Assembly (NCBI RefSeq): GCF_003063435.1
Contig: NZ_NESL01000011.1
Location: 1-64,000, forward strand
Direction of reading: 5' to 3'
DNA: 64,000 bases
From: Limnohabitans sp. 2KL-1
Lineage (GTDB): Bacteria; Pseudomonadota; Gammaproteobacteria; Burkholderiales; Burkholderiaceae_C
A program made the translations under genes and the position numbers. Below the pieces are notes generated by a model. The model had not been told where the DNA came from and did no database searches. It worked only from the letters and a program-made list of their open reading frames with translations. The first letter of the stretch is position 1. Every line of letters starts with the position of its first letter. Below, piece by piece: positions 39,183 through 47,213 of this stretch.

Positions 39183-40103
39183 ATGACGTCTGAAGAGTCG
39201 ACGCTGACGGAGACCGCCGACCCCGGGTCGGACAGCAAAAGAAGCCCGTTTCTGGAGGCTTTGGGTGAGCGGGTACGCACGCTGCGCTCACGCAAGGGCA
39301 TGACGCGCCGCGCCGTGGCTCTGGCCGCCGATGTGTCGGAGCGCCATCTGGCCAATCTGGAGTACGGCACGGGCAATGTCTCGGTGCTGGTGCTGCTGCA
39401 GGTGGCCAATGCCCTGCAATGTTCACTGGCCGAGTTGCTGGGCGATGTGACGACCACCTCGCCTGAATGGTTGTTGATCCGCGAATTGCTTGGCAAACGC
39501 CACGAAGCCGATTTGCGCCGTGCCCGCTTGCAGCTGAGCGACATGTTTGGTGAAGGTGGCAACGCGCAGGAGCGCAAGAACCGCATTGCCCTGATCGGCC
39601 TGCGTGGGGCGGGCAAGACCAGTCTGGGTCAGCGCCTGGCCGACGATCTGGGTTACCCCTTCATCGAGCTGAGCCGCGAAATCGAGCAGTTTGCCGGGTG
39701 TCAGATCAGCGAAATCCACAACCTGTACGGTGCCAATGCTTACCGCCGCTACGAGCGCCGTGCACTGGAGGAAGCCATTCAGATTTACCCCGAAGTCGTG
39801 ATCGCCACGCCCGGGGGGCTGGTGTCGGATTCGGCCAACTTCAATTTGCTTCTGTCGCACTGCACCACCGTCTGGTTGCAGGCCGATGCGGCAGACCACA
39901 TGGGCAGGGTGGCGGCGCAAGGCGACATGCGGCCGATGGCCGGCAGCCGCGAGGCGATGGAAGACCTCAAGCGGATTCTGGAAGGGCGCTCGGCTTTTTA
40001 TTCCAAGGCCGATTTGTCGGTCAATACCAGTGATCGCAGCGAAGACCAGGCCTTTGAGGCTCTGCGGTCGTCGGTTCGCCGGCATTTGTTGCTGCCGGTA
40101 TGA
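39183..40103 (+). CDS. boxR: BoxR/BzdR-type transcriptional regulator (XRE plus shikimate kinase-like domain)
   Basis: 306-residue regulator of aerobic benzoate catabolism. An N-terminal Cro/C1-type helix-turn-helix (about residues 26-86: GERVRTLRSRKGMTRRAVAL, VSERHLANLEYGTGNVSV) is fused to a shikimate-kinase-like domain with Walker A GLRGAGKTS at 139-147. In characterised relatives the second domain binds benzoyl-CoA and releases the repressor from DNA. Here the divergent boxD-badA and the downstream boxCBA promoters share a dyad that fits this protein. Catalytic shikimate kinase activity is not expected. Confidence 0.92.
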   Translation: MTSEESTLTETADPGSDSKRSPFLEALGERVRTLRSRKGMTRRAVALAADVSERHLANLEYGTGNVSVLVLLQVANALQCSLAELLGDVTTTSPEWLLIRELLGKRHEADLRRARLQLSDMFGEGGNAQERKNRIALIGLRGAGKTSLGQRLADDLGYPFIELSREIEQFAGCQISEIHNLYGANAYRRYERRALEEAIQIYPEVVIATPGGLVSDSANFNLLLSHCTTVWLQADAADHMGRVAAQGDMRPMAGSREAMEDLKRILEGRSAFYSKADLSVNTSDRSEDQAFEALRSSVRRHLLLPV

Positions 40104-40118
40104 GGCTGGTCTAGAAAA

Positions 40119-40147
40119 TTGATTCATAGGGTAAGTACCTATAAAAT
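40119..40147 (+). promoter_or_regulatory. Putative promoter of boxCBA
   Basis: TTGATT (40119-40124), 17 bp, TAAAAT (40142-40147) just after the boxR stop. The predicted start of transcription falls next to the first TGCA dyad at 40155, so a bound repressor would block initiation. Confidence 0.6.
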
Positions 40148-40154
40148 GAATTAA

Positions 40155-40186
40155 AGTGCAGATTGCGTCGACCTAAAACCTGCACT
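40155..40186. promoter_or_regulatory. Putative BoxR operator half-site pair upstream of boxC
   Basis: AGTGCAG (40155-40161) and its exact reverse complement CTGCACT (40180-40186) are 18 nt apart, so matched sites on opposite strands sit in the early transcribed region. Both contain the TGCA core. Confidence 0.5.
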
Positions 40187-40201
40187 AAACTTCAGCTCAA
40201 C

Positions 40202-40217
40202 ATGCAGTGAAATGCAT
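40202..40217. promoter_or_regulatory. Putative BoxR operator upstream of boxC
   Basis: ATGCAGTGAAATGCAT matches the dyad at 39110-39125 in 14 of 16 positions, both giving ATGCAGTRAARTGCAT. It lies in the boxC leader, 37 nt before the start codon. Confidence 0.65.
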
Positions 40218-40253
40218 TTTTAGACCCACCTCATCACTTTCACCGACGGAGAC

Positions 40254-41918
40254 ATGACCATGACGCAAGCTTTCCAGGTTGACTACCAGACCAACCCCGC
40301 TCAATACAAACACATCAACCTGGCCTTTGATGGCGAGATCGCAACCTTGTCGATCAACATCAACGAAGACGCTGGCATCCGCCCTGGCTACAAGCTCAAG
40401 CTCAACAGCTACGACCTGGGTGTGGACATTGAGTTGCACGATGCATTGCAGCGCATCCGTTTCGAGCACCCTGAAGTGCGCTCGGTGGTGGTGACCAGCT
40501 TGAAGGACCGCGTGTTCTGCTCCGGTGCCAACATCTTCATGCTGGGCGTGTCCACCCACGGCTGGAAAGTGAACTTTTGCAAGTTCACCAACGAAACCCG
40601 CAACGGCATCGAAGACTCCAGCAAGCACGATGGCCTGAAATTCGTCGCCGCACTGAATGGCGCTTGCGCTGGCGGTGGCTACGAACTGGCGCTGGCCTGC
40701 GACGACATCGTGCTGGTGGACGACCGCTCTTCTGCCGTGTCTTTGCCTGAAGTGCCTCTGCTGGGTGTTTTGCCCGGTACCGGCGGCCTGACCCGCGTGA
40801 CCGACAAGCGCCATGTGCGCCACGACCTGGCCGACATCTTCTGCACCAGCGTGGAAGGCGTGCGCGGCCAAAAAGCCGTGGACTGGCGTCTGGTCGATGC
40901 GATCGCCAAGCCCGCCGTGTTCAAGGACGTGGTCAAAGAGCGTGCCACCCAATTGGCCGCTGGCAGCATCCGCACCGCAGGCGTCAAGGGCGTCGAACTG
41001 ACCCCTTTGAACCGCACCATCGCGGCCGATGCACTGACTTACACCAACGTCACGGTGGAGATCGACCGCGCCAAGCGCATCGCCACCTTCACCGTCAAGG
41101 CACCTGCCTCGGCCCAGCCCACCGACATCGCTGGCATCGAAGCCGCAGGCGTGAACTGGTGGCCGCTGCAGATGGTGCGCGAACTGGACGACGCCATCCT
41201 GCACATGCGCACCAACGAACTCGACATCGGCACTTGGGTGCTCAAGACAGCCGGTGACGCCGCTGCCGTGCTGGCTTCTGACGCGACCCTGCTGGCCCAC
41301 AAAGACCACTGGTTGGTGCGCGAAACCATCGGCCACCTGCGCCGCACCCTGGCCCGCATGGATGTGTCTTCGCGCAGCCTGTTCGCCTTGGTCGAAGAAG
41401 GGACATGTTTTGTCGGCACACTCGCCGAGCTGGCTTTCTGCGCCGACCGCGCTTACATGCTGGCTTTGCCCGACGATGCCGCCAAGGCGCCCAAGATCCA
41501 GTTGAACGAAATGAACTTCGGTTTCTTCCCCATGGTCAACGACCAGACCCGTCTGCAGCGCCGCTTTTACGAAGAAGTGCCCGCTATGGAAGCTGCACGC
41601 GGCGCCATTGGCAAGGCGCTGGATGCTGACGCTGCACTGGCCTTGGGCTTGGTGACGGCAGCACCCGACGACATCGACTGGACCGACGAAATTCGCCTGG
41701 CACTGGAAGAGCGCTCTTCCATGTCGCCAGACGCGCTGACCGGTCTGGAAGCCAACCTGCGTTTTGCCCAGAAAGAAAACATGGCCACCCGCATCTTTGG
41801 CCGTTTGACCGCCTGGCAAAACTGGATCTTCCAGCGCCCCAACGCCGTTGGCGAAAAAGGTGCGCTGAAGGTCTACGGCAAAGGCGAAAAAGTCCAGTTC
41901 GACATGAACCGTGTCTGA
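40254..41918 (+). CDS. boxC: Benzoyl-CoA-dihydrodiol lyase (BoxC)
   Basis: 554-residue crotonase-superfamily enzyme that opens the ring of 2,3-epoxybenzoyl-CoA with water, giving 3,4-dehydroadipyl-CoA semialdehyde and formate. It is about twice the size of a normal enoyl-CoA hydratase. The first crotonase-type half includes SLKDRVFCSGANIFMLG and AALNGACAGGGYELALACDD (oxyanion-hole Gly region). The second half has RSLFALVEEGTCFVGTLAEL. The ATG at 40254 is followed in frame by another ATG at 40260; GGAGA lies just before. First gene of the boxCBA operon, under BoxR-type sites. Confidence 0.95.
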   Translation: MTMTQAFQVDYQTNPAQYKHINLAFDGEIATLSININEDAGIRPGYKLKLNSYDLGVDIELHDALQRIRFEHPEVRSVVVTSLKDRVFCSGANIFMLGVSTHGWKVNFCKFTNETRNGIEDSSKHDGLKFVAALNGACAGGGYELALACDDIVLVDDRSSAVSLPEVPLLGVLPGTGGLTRVTDKRHVRHDLADIFCTSVEGVRGQKAVDWRLVDAIAKPAVFKDVVKERATQLAAGSIRTAGVKGVELTPLNRTIAADALTYTNVTVEIDRAKRIATFTVKAPASAQPTDIAGIEAAGVNWWPLQMVRELDDAILHMRTNELDIGTWVLKTAGDAAAVLASDATLLAHKDHWLVRETIGHLRRTLARMDVSSRSLFALVEEGTCFVGTLAELAFCADRAYMLALPDDAAKAPKIQLNEMNFGFFPMVNDQTRLQRRFYEEVPAMEAARGAIGKALDADAALALGLVTAAPDDIDWTDEIRLALEERSSMSPDALTGLEANLRFAQKENMATRIFGRLTAWQNWIFQRPNAVGEKGALKVYGKGEKVQFDMNRV

Positions 41919-41921
41919 TTC

Positions 41922-41995
41922 GTTGAGCGTTTGGCGTTGAGGGTTCAGTGTGAAGCTGGAGTCCGACGCTCAACGCTCAACCTCAAACGCTCAAC
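41922..41995. repeat. Hairpin with repeated CGCTCAAC between boxC and boxB
   Basis: GTTGAGCGTTTG (41922-41933) pairs exactly with CAAACGCTCAAC (41984-41995), and inside it GCGTTGAG pairs with CTCAACGC. The right side contains CGCTCAAC three times. It fills most of the 114-nt gap. It is likely a transcript-stabilising or processing structure; no T-run follows, so it is not a standard terminator. Confidence 0.65.
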
Positions 41996-42032
41996 CCCCT
42001 ACACCCAACTCGATTAACCACCCCAGGAGATC

Positions 42033-43463
42033 ATGATGTCCGGTATCAACTACAGCGAAAAAATCCCCAACAACGTCAACCTGAGCGAAGACCGCACCTT
42101 GCAGCGTGCGCTCGAGCAGTGGCAGCCCAACTTCATCAACTGGTGGGACGACATGGGCCCCGAAGGCTCGACCGACATGGACGTGTACCTGCGCACCGCC
42201 GTGAGCGTGGACCCACAAGGCTGGGCCCAGTTCGGCCACGTCAAGATGCGCGACTACCGCTGGGGCGTTTTCATGAACCCCGGTGAGCAAGACCGCAAGA
42301 TTCACTTTGGTGACCACATCGGTGAAAAAGCCTGGCAAGACGTGCCTGGCGAGCACCGCGCCAACCTGCGCCGCATCATCGTGACGCAAGGCGACACCGA
42401 GCCAGCGTCTGTCGAGCAGCAGCGCCACCTGGGCCTGACTGCGCCCAGCATGTACGACCTGCGCAACCTGTTCCAGATCAACGTCGAAGAAGGCCGCCAC
42501 CTGTGGGCCATGGTGTACCTGTTGCACAAATACTTCGGCAAGGACGGTCGTGAAGAAGCCGACGCCCTGCTGCAGCGCAACAGCGGCAACGCCGACAACC
42601 CACGCATCTTGCAAGCCTTCAACGAGAAGACGCCTGATTGGTTGAGCTTCTTCATGTTCACTTACTTCACCGACCGTGACGGCAAGTTCCAGCTGTGCGC
42701 CTTGGCCGAATCCGCATTCGACCCGTTGGCTCGCACCACCAAGTTCATGTTGACCGAAGAAGCGCACCACATGTTTGTGGGCGAGTCCGGCGTGAGCCGC
42801 ACCATCCAGCGCACCGTCGATGTGATGAACGAACTCAAAACCGACGACGTGGGCAAGCTGCGTGCTGCCGGCGTGATCGATCTGCCGACCATCCAGCGTT
42901 ACATCAACTTCCACTTCTCGGTGACCATCGACCTGTTCGGTGCCGACGAGTCGTCGAATGCCGCCACCTTCTACAGCTCTGGCTTGAAGGGCCGTTACGA
43001 AGAAGGCAAGCGTGGCGATGACCACATCTTGAAGGGCAACAGCTACAAGATCCTGTCGGTCGAAGACGGCAAGTTGATCGAAAAAGAAGTGCCTATGCTG
43101 AACGCTTTGAACGAAGTGCTGCGCGACGACTACATCACCGATTCCAAAGGCGGCATTGAGCGTTGGAACCGCGTGATCTCCAAAGCGGGTATTCCATTCA
43201 CTTTGAAGGCTCCGCACAAAGCTTTCCACCGCAACATCGGTTCTTTGTCTGGTTCCAAGATCACGCCCGATGGCCAAGTGGTGACCGACGAGCAGTGGAT
43301 GGCGCAAGTGGGCGAGTGGTTGCCCACCAACGAAGACCGCGCTTATGTGGCCAGCCTCATGGGCCGCGTCGTCGAGCCAGGCAAGTTCGCCAACTGGATC
43401 GCGCCACCCGTCATGGGCATCAACCGTCAGCCAGTGGACTTTGATTACGTTCGCTTCAACTGA
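42033..43463 (+). CDS. boxB: Benzoyl-CoA 2,3-epoxidase, oxygenase subunit BoxB
   Basis: 476-residue class I di-iron oxygenase component that inserts one oxygen atom into benzoyl-CoA to form the 2,3-epoxide, with electrons from BoxA. Iron-ligand motifs are visible: NVEEGRHLWAMVYLLHKYF near residue 150 (E-x-x-H) and LTEEAHHMFVGESGVSRT near 240 (E-x-x-H). It starts with two ATG codons (42033 and 42036), preceded by CAGGAG. Length and sequence fit BoxB throughout. Confidence 0.95.
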   Translation: MMSGINYSEKIPNNVNLSEDRTLQRALEQWQPNFINWWDDMGPEGSTDMDVYLRTAVSVDPQGWAQFGHVKMRDYRWGVFMNPGEQDRKIHFGDHIGEKAWQDVPGEHRANLRRIIVTQGDTEPASVEQQRHLGLTAPSMYDLRNLFQINVEEGRHLWAMVYLLHKYFGKDGREEADALLQRNSGNADNPRILQAFNEKTPDWLSFFMFTYFTDRDGKFQLCALAESAFDPLARTTKFMLTEEAHHMFVGESGVSRTIQRTVDVMNELKTDDVGKLRAAGVIDLPTIQRYINFHFSVTIDLFGADESSNAATFYSSGLKGRYEEGKRGDDHILKGNSYKILSVEDGKLIEKEVPMLNALNEVLRDDYITDSKGGIERWNRVISKAGIPFTLKAPHKAFHRNIGSLSGSKITPDGQVVTDEQWMAQVGEWLPTNEDRAYVASLMGRVVEPGKFANWIAPPVMGINRQPVDFDYVRFN

Positions 43464-43502
43464 TTGAGTCTCTGATTTGACTGCTGCCTCCTTCGTGGGG
43501 CG

Positions 43503-43580
43503 GCAGTCGTCAAAGGCAGGGGCGGGTTCCTCATACTGGGGTACCAGAAATCGTCACCCGCCCCTGCCTTTGACGACTGC
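43503..43580. repeat. Palindromic unit 1 (boxB-boxA)
   Basis: Left arm 43503-43527 and right arm 43556-43580 are exact reverse complements over 25 bp. The 28-nt loop (43528-43555) holds the core CATACTGGGGTACCAGAAAT. Within the loop CTGG-GGTA-CCAG forms a small apical hairpin. The inner 10 bp of the arm (AGGGGCGGGT) are shared with unit 2; the outer 15 bp are not. Confidence 0.92.
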
Positions 43581-43661
43581 ATGGTGTTTGCTTGGCGTCT
43601 GAGTTGTCTTTGAGTTGCTTGGGGTGCTGGGTTGTTGAATGTTCTGCCTTGAATTGAGGCG

Positions 43662-43739
43662 GCCATTGAAAGGGCAAGGGGCGGGTTCCTCATACCGGGG
43701 TACCGAAAATCGTCACCCGCCCCTTGCCCTTTCAATGGC
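43662..43739. repeat. Palindromic unit 2 (boxB-boxA)
   Basis: Arms 43662-43686 and 43715-43739 are exact reverse complements over 25 bp. The 28-nt loop (43687-43714) matches unit 1 at 25 of 28 positions. One pair of changes is compensatory: T to C and A to G keep the apical CTGG/CCAG-type pairing. Same orientation as unit 1. The outer arms start GCCATTGAAAGGG, unlike unit 1. Confidence 0.92.
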
Positions 43740-43806
43740 ATGTGATGCCTTAGGCATTTGGAACACCGGTAGACTGCTTCCGTTCAAACGGGCACGGAGC
43801 AATGGG

Positions 43807-43868
43807 ATGGCTTGGGGCCGGGCACCGATTTCTGGTACCCCAGTATGAGGTGCCCGGCCCCAAGCCAT
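43807..43868. repeat. Palindromic unit 3 (boxB-boxA), opposite orientation
   Basis: Arms 43807-43826 and 43849-43868 are exact reverse complements over 20 bp (ATGGCTTGGGGCCGGGCACC). The 22-nt loop (43827-43848), read on the minus strand, is identical to the central 22 nt of the unit 1 loop. So the core is inverted and its arms are again different. Confidence 0.92.
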
Positions 43869-43934
43869 ACTGTTGCGGACCACGCAGCCCACAAAGACAA
43901 ACCGCTGACAAACAAAACACAAGAGAGCCCAAAC

Positions 43935-45248
43935 ATGAGCACAGAAGCGACCTTGATCAAACAACACCTGATCGACCCGGAAATCTGCATCCGCTGCAAC
44001 ACCTGCGAAGCGATTTGCCCGGTGGGCGCGATCACCCACGACTCGCTTAATTACGTGGTCAAGGCCGACATCTGCAACCTCTGCATGGACTGCATCTCGC
44101 CATGCCCGACAGGCTCGATTGACAACTGGCGCATGATGCCCAAGGCCAAGGCCTACAGCATCGAAGAACAACTCAAATGGGACGAACTGCCCGCCGAACT
44201 CAGCGCCGAAGAAATTGCTGCGGCTGGTGGCTCGGCCGACGCCGCACAAGAAGAAGCCCAAGCGCTTGTGCAAGCAGCTGCAGCCTCTTCGTCATCGGCT
44301 GCCAGCACCGCCGCTGCTTCCGGCTTCAACTCGGCCCAGTTCGGTGCGACCATCCCGCCTTGGTCTGCGGCGCACGCCTACACCAACCTCTATGGCCCCA
44401 AGGCGGCCGAGAAAACCATCACCGCCACCGTGACCGGCAACCTGCGCGTGACCGAAGTCGGTAAACAAGACGGCCAGCAAGAGTACGACACCCACCACAT
44501 CGTGCTCGACTTCGGCAACCTGCCTTTCCCCGTGCTCGAAGGCCAATCGATTGGCATCTTGCCGCCCGGCGAAGACGCCAAAGGCAAGCCCCACCATGCG
44601 CGCCAATACTCGATTGCCAGCCCCCGCAACGGCGAGCGCCCCGGCCACAACAACCTGTCGTTGACCATCAAGCGCGTGCTCGAAGACCACGACGGCCAAC
44701 CCGTGCGCGGCGTCGGCTCCAACTACATGTGTGATTTGAATGTCGGTGACAAGGTGCAGGTGATCGGCCCGTTTGGCGCGAGCTTCCTCATGCCCAACCA
44801 CCCCAAGAGCAACATCGTCATGATCTGCACCGGCACCGGCTCAGCGCCCATGCGGGCCATGACCGAATGGCGTCGCCGCCTGCGCGCCAGCGGCAAGTTC
44901 GAGGGTGGCAAGTTGATGCTGTTCTTTGGTGCCCGCACCCCGGCCGAACTGCCTTACTTCGGGCCTCTCAACAACCTGCCCAAAGACTTCATCGACATCG
45001 AATTCGCTTTCTCGCGTGAAGCGGGCAAAAGCAAGCGCTATGTCCAAGACGCCCTGCGCGACCGCGCGGCCGATGTGGCCACGCTGCTCAAAGACGGCAA
45101 CACCTGTTTCTATGTGTGTGGCCTCAAGAGCATGGAAGAGGGTGTGGTCATGGCCTTGCGCGACATCGCACAGAACGCCGGACTCGATTGGGACAGCATC
45201 GGTGCGGCGCTCAAAAAAGAAGGCCGTTTGCACCTTGAGACTTATTGA
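43935..45248 (+). CDS. boxA: Benzoyl-CoA 2,3-epoxidase, reductase subunit BoxA
   Basis: 437-residue NADPH-dependent iron-sulfur flavoprotein passing electrons to BoxB. An N-terminal two-cluster ferredoxin has [16 protein letters not shown] (about residue 18) and [16 protein letters not shown] (about 50). An Ala/Gln-rich linker near 105-135 leads to a ferredoxin-NADP reductase module with [15 protein letters not shown] (FAD), [13 protein letters not shown] (NADP) and a C-terminal GRLHLETY. The start at 43935 ([12 protein letters not shown]) avoids an upstream frame running through palindromic unit 3. Last gene of the box cluster. Confidence 0.94.
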   Translation: MSTEATLIKQHLIDPEICIRCNTCEAICPVGAITHDSLNYVVKADICNLCMDCISPCPTGSIDNWRMMPKAKAYSIEEQLKWDELPAELSAEEIAAAGGSADAAQEEAQALVQAAAASSSSAASTAAASGFNSAQFGATIPPWSAAHAYTNLYGPKAAEKTITATVTGNLRVTEVGKQDGQQEYDTHHIVLDFGNLPFPVLEGQSIGILPPGEDAKGKPHHARQYSIASPRNGERPGHNNLSLTIKRVLEDHDGQPVRGVGSNYMCDLNVGDKVQVIGPFGASFLMPNHPKSNIVMICTGTGSAPMRAMTEWRRRLRASGKFEGGKLMLFFGARTPAELPYFGPLNNLPKDFIDIEFAFSREAGKSKRYVQDALRDRAADVATLLKDGNTCFYVCGLKSMEEGVVMALRDIAQNAGLDWDSIGAALKKEGRLHLETY

Positions 45249-45279
45249 CAAAGTGCGGTGTTGGATCACCGTGCCTGTC

Positions 45280-45361
45280 TTTGTAGGAGCCAGCCCCGCT
45301 GGCGATCAATGGGCCAGAGGTCTGCGGCCCGCTTATCGCTTGCAGGGCAAGCTCCTACAAA
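45280..45361. repeat. REP-type inverted pair (BIME-like) after boxA
   Basis: TTTGTAGGAGC (45280-45290) is the exact reverse complement of GCTCCTACAAA (45351-45361). Each end leads into a small hairpin: CCAGC-CCC-GCTGG on the left and GCTTGC-AGG-GCAAGC on the right. The form GTAGGAGC plus hairpin plus CGAT is the known REP type of many gamma- and betaproteobacteria, here as a head-to-head pair. No RAYT transposase gene is in the window. Confidence 0.8.
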
Positions 45362-45397
45362 ACCCCTGTTTTCTGTGGGTGACAGGATCAGGTATCT

Positions 45398-45424
45398 TGT
45401 AGGTCGGTGGCTTTAGCCCCGACA
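45398..45424. repeat. Second short palindromic repeat before fdhB
   Basis: TGTAGGTCGGTGGC...GCCCCGACA forms a stem with one bulged base around a TTTA loop. It resembles the common GTAGGTCGGGGC-type dispersed repeat. It lies about 55 nt before the formate dehydrogenase start and may be part of its leader or the boxA 3' end. The surrounding gap (45249-45479) has no gene. Confidence 0.6.
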
Positions 45425-45479
45425 TTCAGCGCTTGTTCATGGCAGACATGAATTTCTCAAACGGATGTGACCATTTCGC

Positions 45480-47213
45480 ATGCAGACCGATTCCATTTCT
45501 GAAACCCGTATCGGATTGAATACGCTGCGTGAGCAACTGCGCCAACCCCGATCCCGGCTCAAGGGCCGTCAGGCCAGCGATGACGCGCGTGCCGAGGTTC
45601 GCGCCCTCATCGGCGAGCCACCCACAGACGGCCACCGCCGAGACCTGTTGATCGAGCACCTGCATGTGCTGAACGACCATTTCCATGGCCTGTTCGAGCG
45701 TCACATCGTGGCGCTGGCCGCCGAAATGCGGCTGTCGGTGGTGGAGGTGTTCGAGGTCGCTTCCTTTTACCACCACTTCGAGATTCTGAAAGACGACGAA
45801 GCTGCCCCGCGCATCACCGTGCGGGTGTGCGACAGCCTGAGCTGCAGCCTCGCAGGCAGCGACAGTTTGCTGCGCCAGTTGCAAAACGATTTGCTAAACA
45901 AGGGATCGGGTGTGAAGGTCGTGTCCGTGCCCTGCCTGGGCCGCTGCGAGCAGGCCCCGGCCGCGCAGGTGGGTCAGCAGGCCGTGGCGCAGGCGACGGC
46001 CGAAACTGTGGCCGAACGTGTGGCGCAAAACCAGACGACCCCCAACGCCTTGCCCAACGCGATTCGCATGAACGCGTACCTGCAAGCCGGGGGCTACCAG
46101 CTTGCGCGGCAAGTGGCCTCGGGCGAGCGCGAGGCCGAATCAGTGATCCAAGTCTTGGAATCCTCTGGTTTGCGTGGCCTGGGCGGCGCGGGTTTCCCGG
46201 CCGGGCGCAAATGGCGCATCGTGCGCAGCCAGCCCGCACCACGCCTGATGGCCGTGAACATCGACGAGGGCGAGCCCGGCACTTTCAAGGACCGCACCTG
46301 CCTGGAGGCCGACCCGCACCGCTTTTTGGAAGGCGTGCTGATCGCGGCCAGCGTGGTGGGTTGCGAGGCGGTCTACATCTACCTGCGCGACGAATACCAC
46401 GAAGCGCGTGTGCTGCTCACGCAAGCACTGGCCGAGCTGCACGCGAACCCGCCTTGCACGCTGCCACGCATCGAATTGCGCCGGGGTGCGGGGGCTTATA
46501 TCTGTGGCGAAGAGTCCGCCATGATCGAAAGCATCGAGGGCAAACGTGGTGAGCCGCGCCTGCGCCCGCCTTACATCGCCGAAGTCGGCCTGTTTGGCCG
46601 CCCCACGCTGGAGCACAACTTCGAGACGCTGTACTGGATTCGTGAACTGCTGGAGCAGGGCGCGGACAGCTTTGCATCGCATGGGCGTCATGGCCGTCAG
46701 GGCTTGCGCCGCTTCAGCGTGAGTGGGCGCGTGAAGCAGCCGGGCGTCAAGCTCGCGCCTGCGGGCATCACACTGCGCGAACTGGTGGACGAATACTGCG
46801 GCGGCATGGCCGAAGGGCACAAGCTCTACGCTTATTTACCTGGCGGTGCCAGCGGCGGCATCTTGCCCGCCCGCCTGGCCGATGTGCCGCTGGACTTTGA
46901 CACCTTGCAGCCACATGGCTGCTTCATCGGCTCGGCGGCTGTGATGGTGCTCAGCGAACACGACAGCGCCCGCGACGCAGCGCTGAACGTGATGCGCTTT
47001 TTTGCGCACGAGAGCTGCGGCCAATGCACACCTTGCCGCGTGGGCACCGATAAAGCCGCGAAACTCATGACCGCTGAGGTCTGGGACCGCGACACACTGG
47101 AAGACCTGGCGCAGGTCATGGGCGATGCGTCCATTTGCGGTCTGGGACAGGCCGCGCCCAACCCGATCCGCTGCGTGTTGCAGTATTTCCCGCACGAAGT
47201 GGGGGCCGCATGA
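45480..47213 (+). CDS. fdsB: NAD-linked formate dehydrogenase, fused gamma-beta (NuoE-NuoF-like) subunit
   Basis: 577-residue diaphorase subunit of a cytoplasmic NAD-dependent molybdenum formate dehydrogenase. Residues 1-150 are NuoE-like with a [2Fe-2S] set CDSLSC and CLGRC. The rest is NuoF-like: FMN site GLGGAGFPAGRKW, NAD site YICGEESAMIESIEGKRG, and [4Fe-4S] motif ESCGQCTPCRVG. In several relatives these are two genes (FdsG, FdsB); here one frame holds both. Its stop overlaps the alpha-subunit start (ATGA). It reduces NAD with electrons from formate. Confidence 0.9.
   Translation: MQTDSISETRIGLNTLREQLRQPRSRLKGRQASDDARAEVRALIGEPPTDGHRRDLLIEHLHVLNDHFHGLFERHIVALAAEMRLSVVEVFEVASFYHHFEILKDDEAAPRITVRVCDSLSCSLAGSDSLLRQLQNDLLNKGSGVKVVSVPCLGRCEQAPAAQVGQQAVAQATAETVAERVAQNQTTPNALPNAIRMNAYLQAGGYQLARQVASGEREAESVIQVLESSGLRGLGGAGFPAGRKWRIVRSQPAPRLMAVNIDEGEPGTFKDRTCLEADPHRFLEGVLIAASVVGCEAVYIYLRDEYHEARVLLTQALAELHANPPCTLPRIELRRGAGAYICGEESAMIESIEGKRGEPRLRPPYIAEVGLFGRPTLEHNFETLYWIRELLEQGADSFASHGRHGRQGLRRFSVSGRVKQPGVKLAPAGITLRELVDEYCGGMAEGHKLYAYLPGGASGGILPARLADVPLDFDTLQPHGCFIGSAAVMVLSEHDSARDAALNVMRFFAHESCGQCTPCRVGTDKAAKLMTAEVWDRDTLEDLAQVMGDASICGLGQAAPNPIRCVLQYFPHEVGAA

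Larger units (their letters stand above)
43464..43934. other. 471-nt boxB-boxA gap built of palindromes
   Basis: No gene is supported. The stretch contains three long perfect palindromes (listed separately) that together occupy nearly half of it, separated by AT-poorer spacers without recognisable signals. The boxA ribosome site AAGAGAG lies just before 43935. Such a long non-coding gap inside an otherwise tight operon is unusual. Confidence 0.75.

Noticed and set aside
40197..41819. 540-residue antisense frame over boxC
   Set aside because: No domain, covers a strongly conserved gene, and would run through the boxC operator region.
43503..43580. Simple intrinsic terminator between boxB and boxA
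   Set aside because: No T-run after the stem, a loop far longer than usual and conserved in sequence, and three copies in a row, one reversed. A termination role is not excluded but does not explain the pattern.
43503..43868. CRISPR array
   Set aside because: Three units only, spaced unevenly and one inverted; the repeated part is a loop inside long palindromes, not a direct repeat with spacers.
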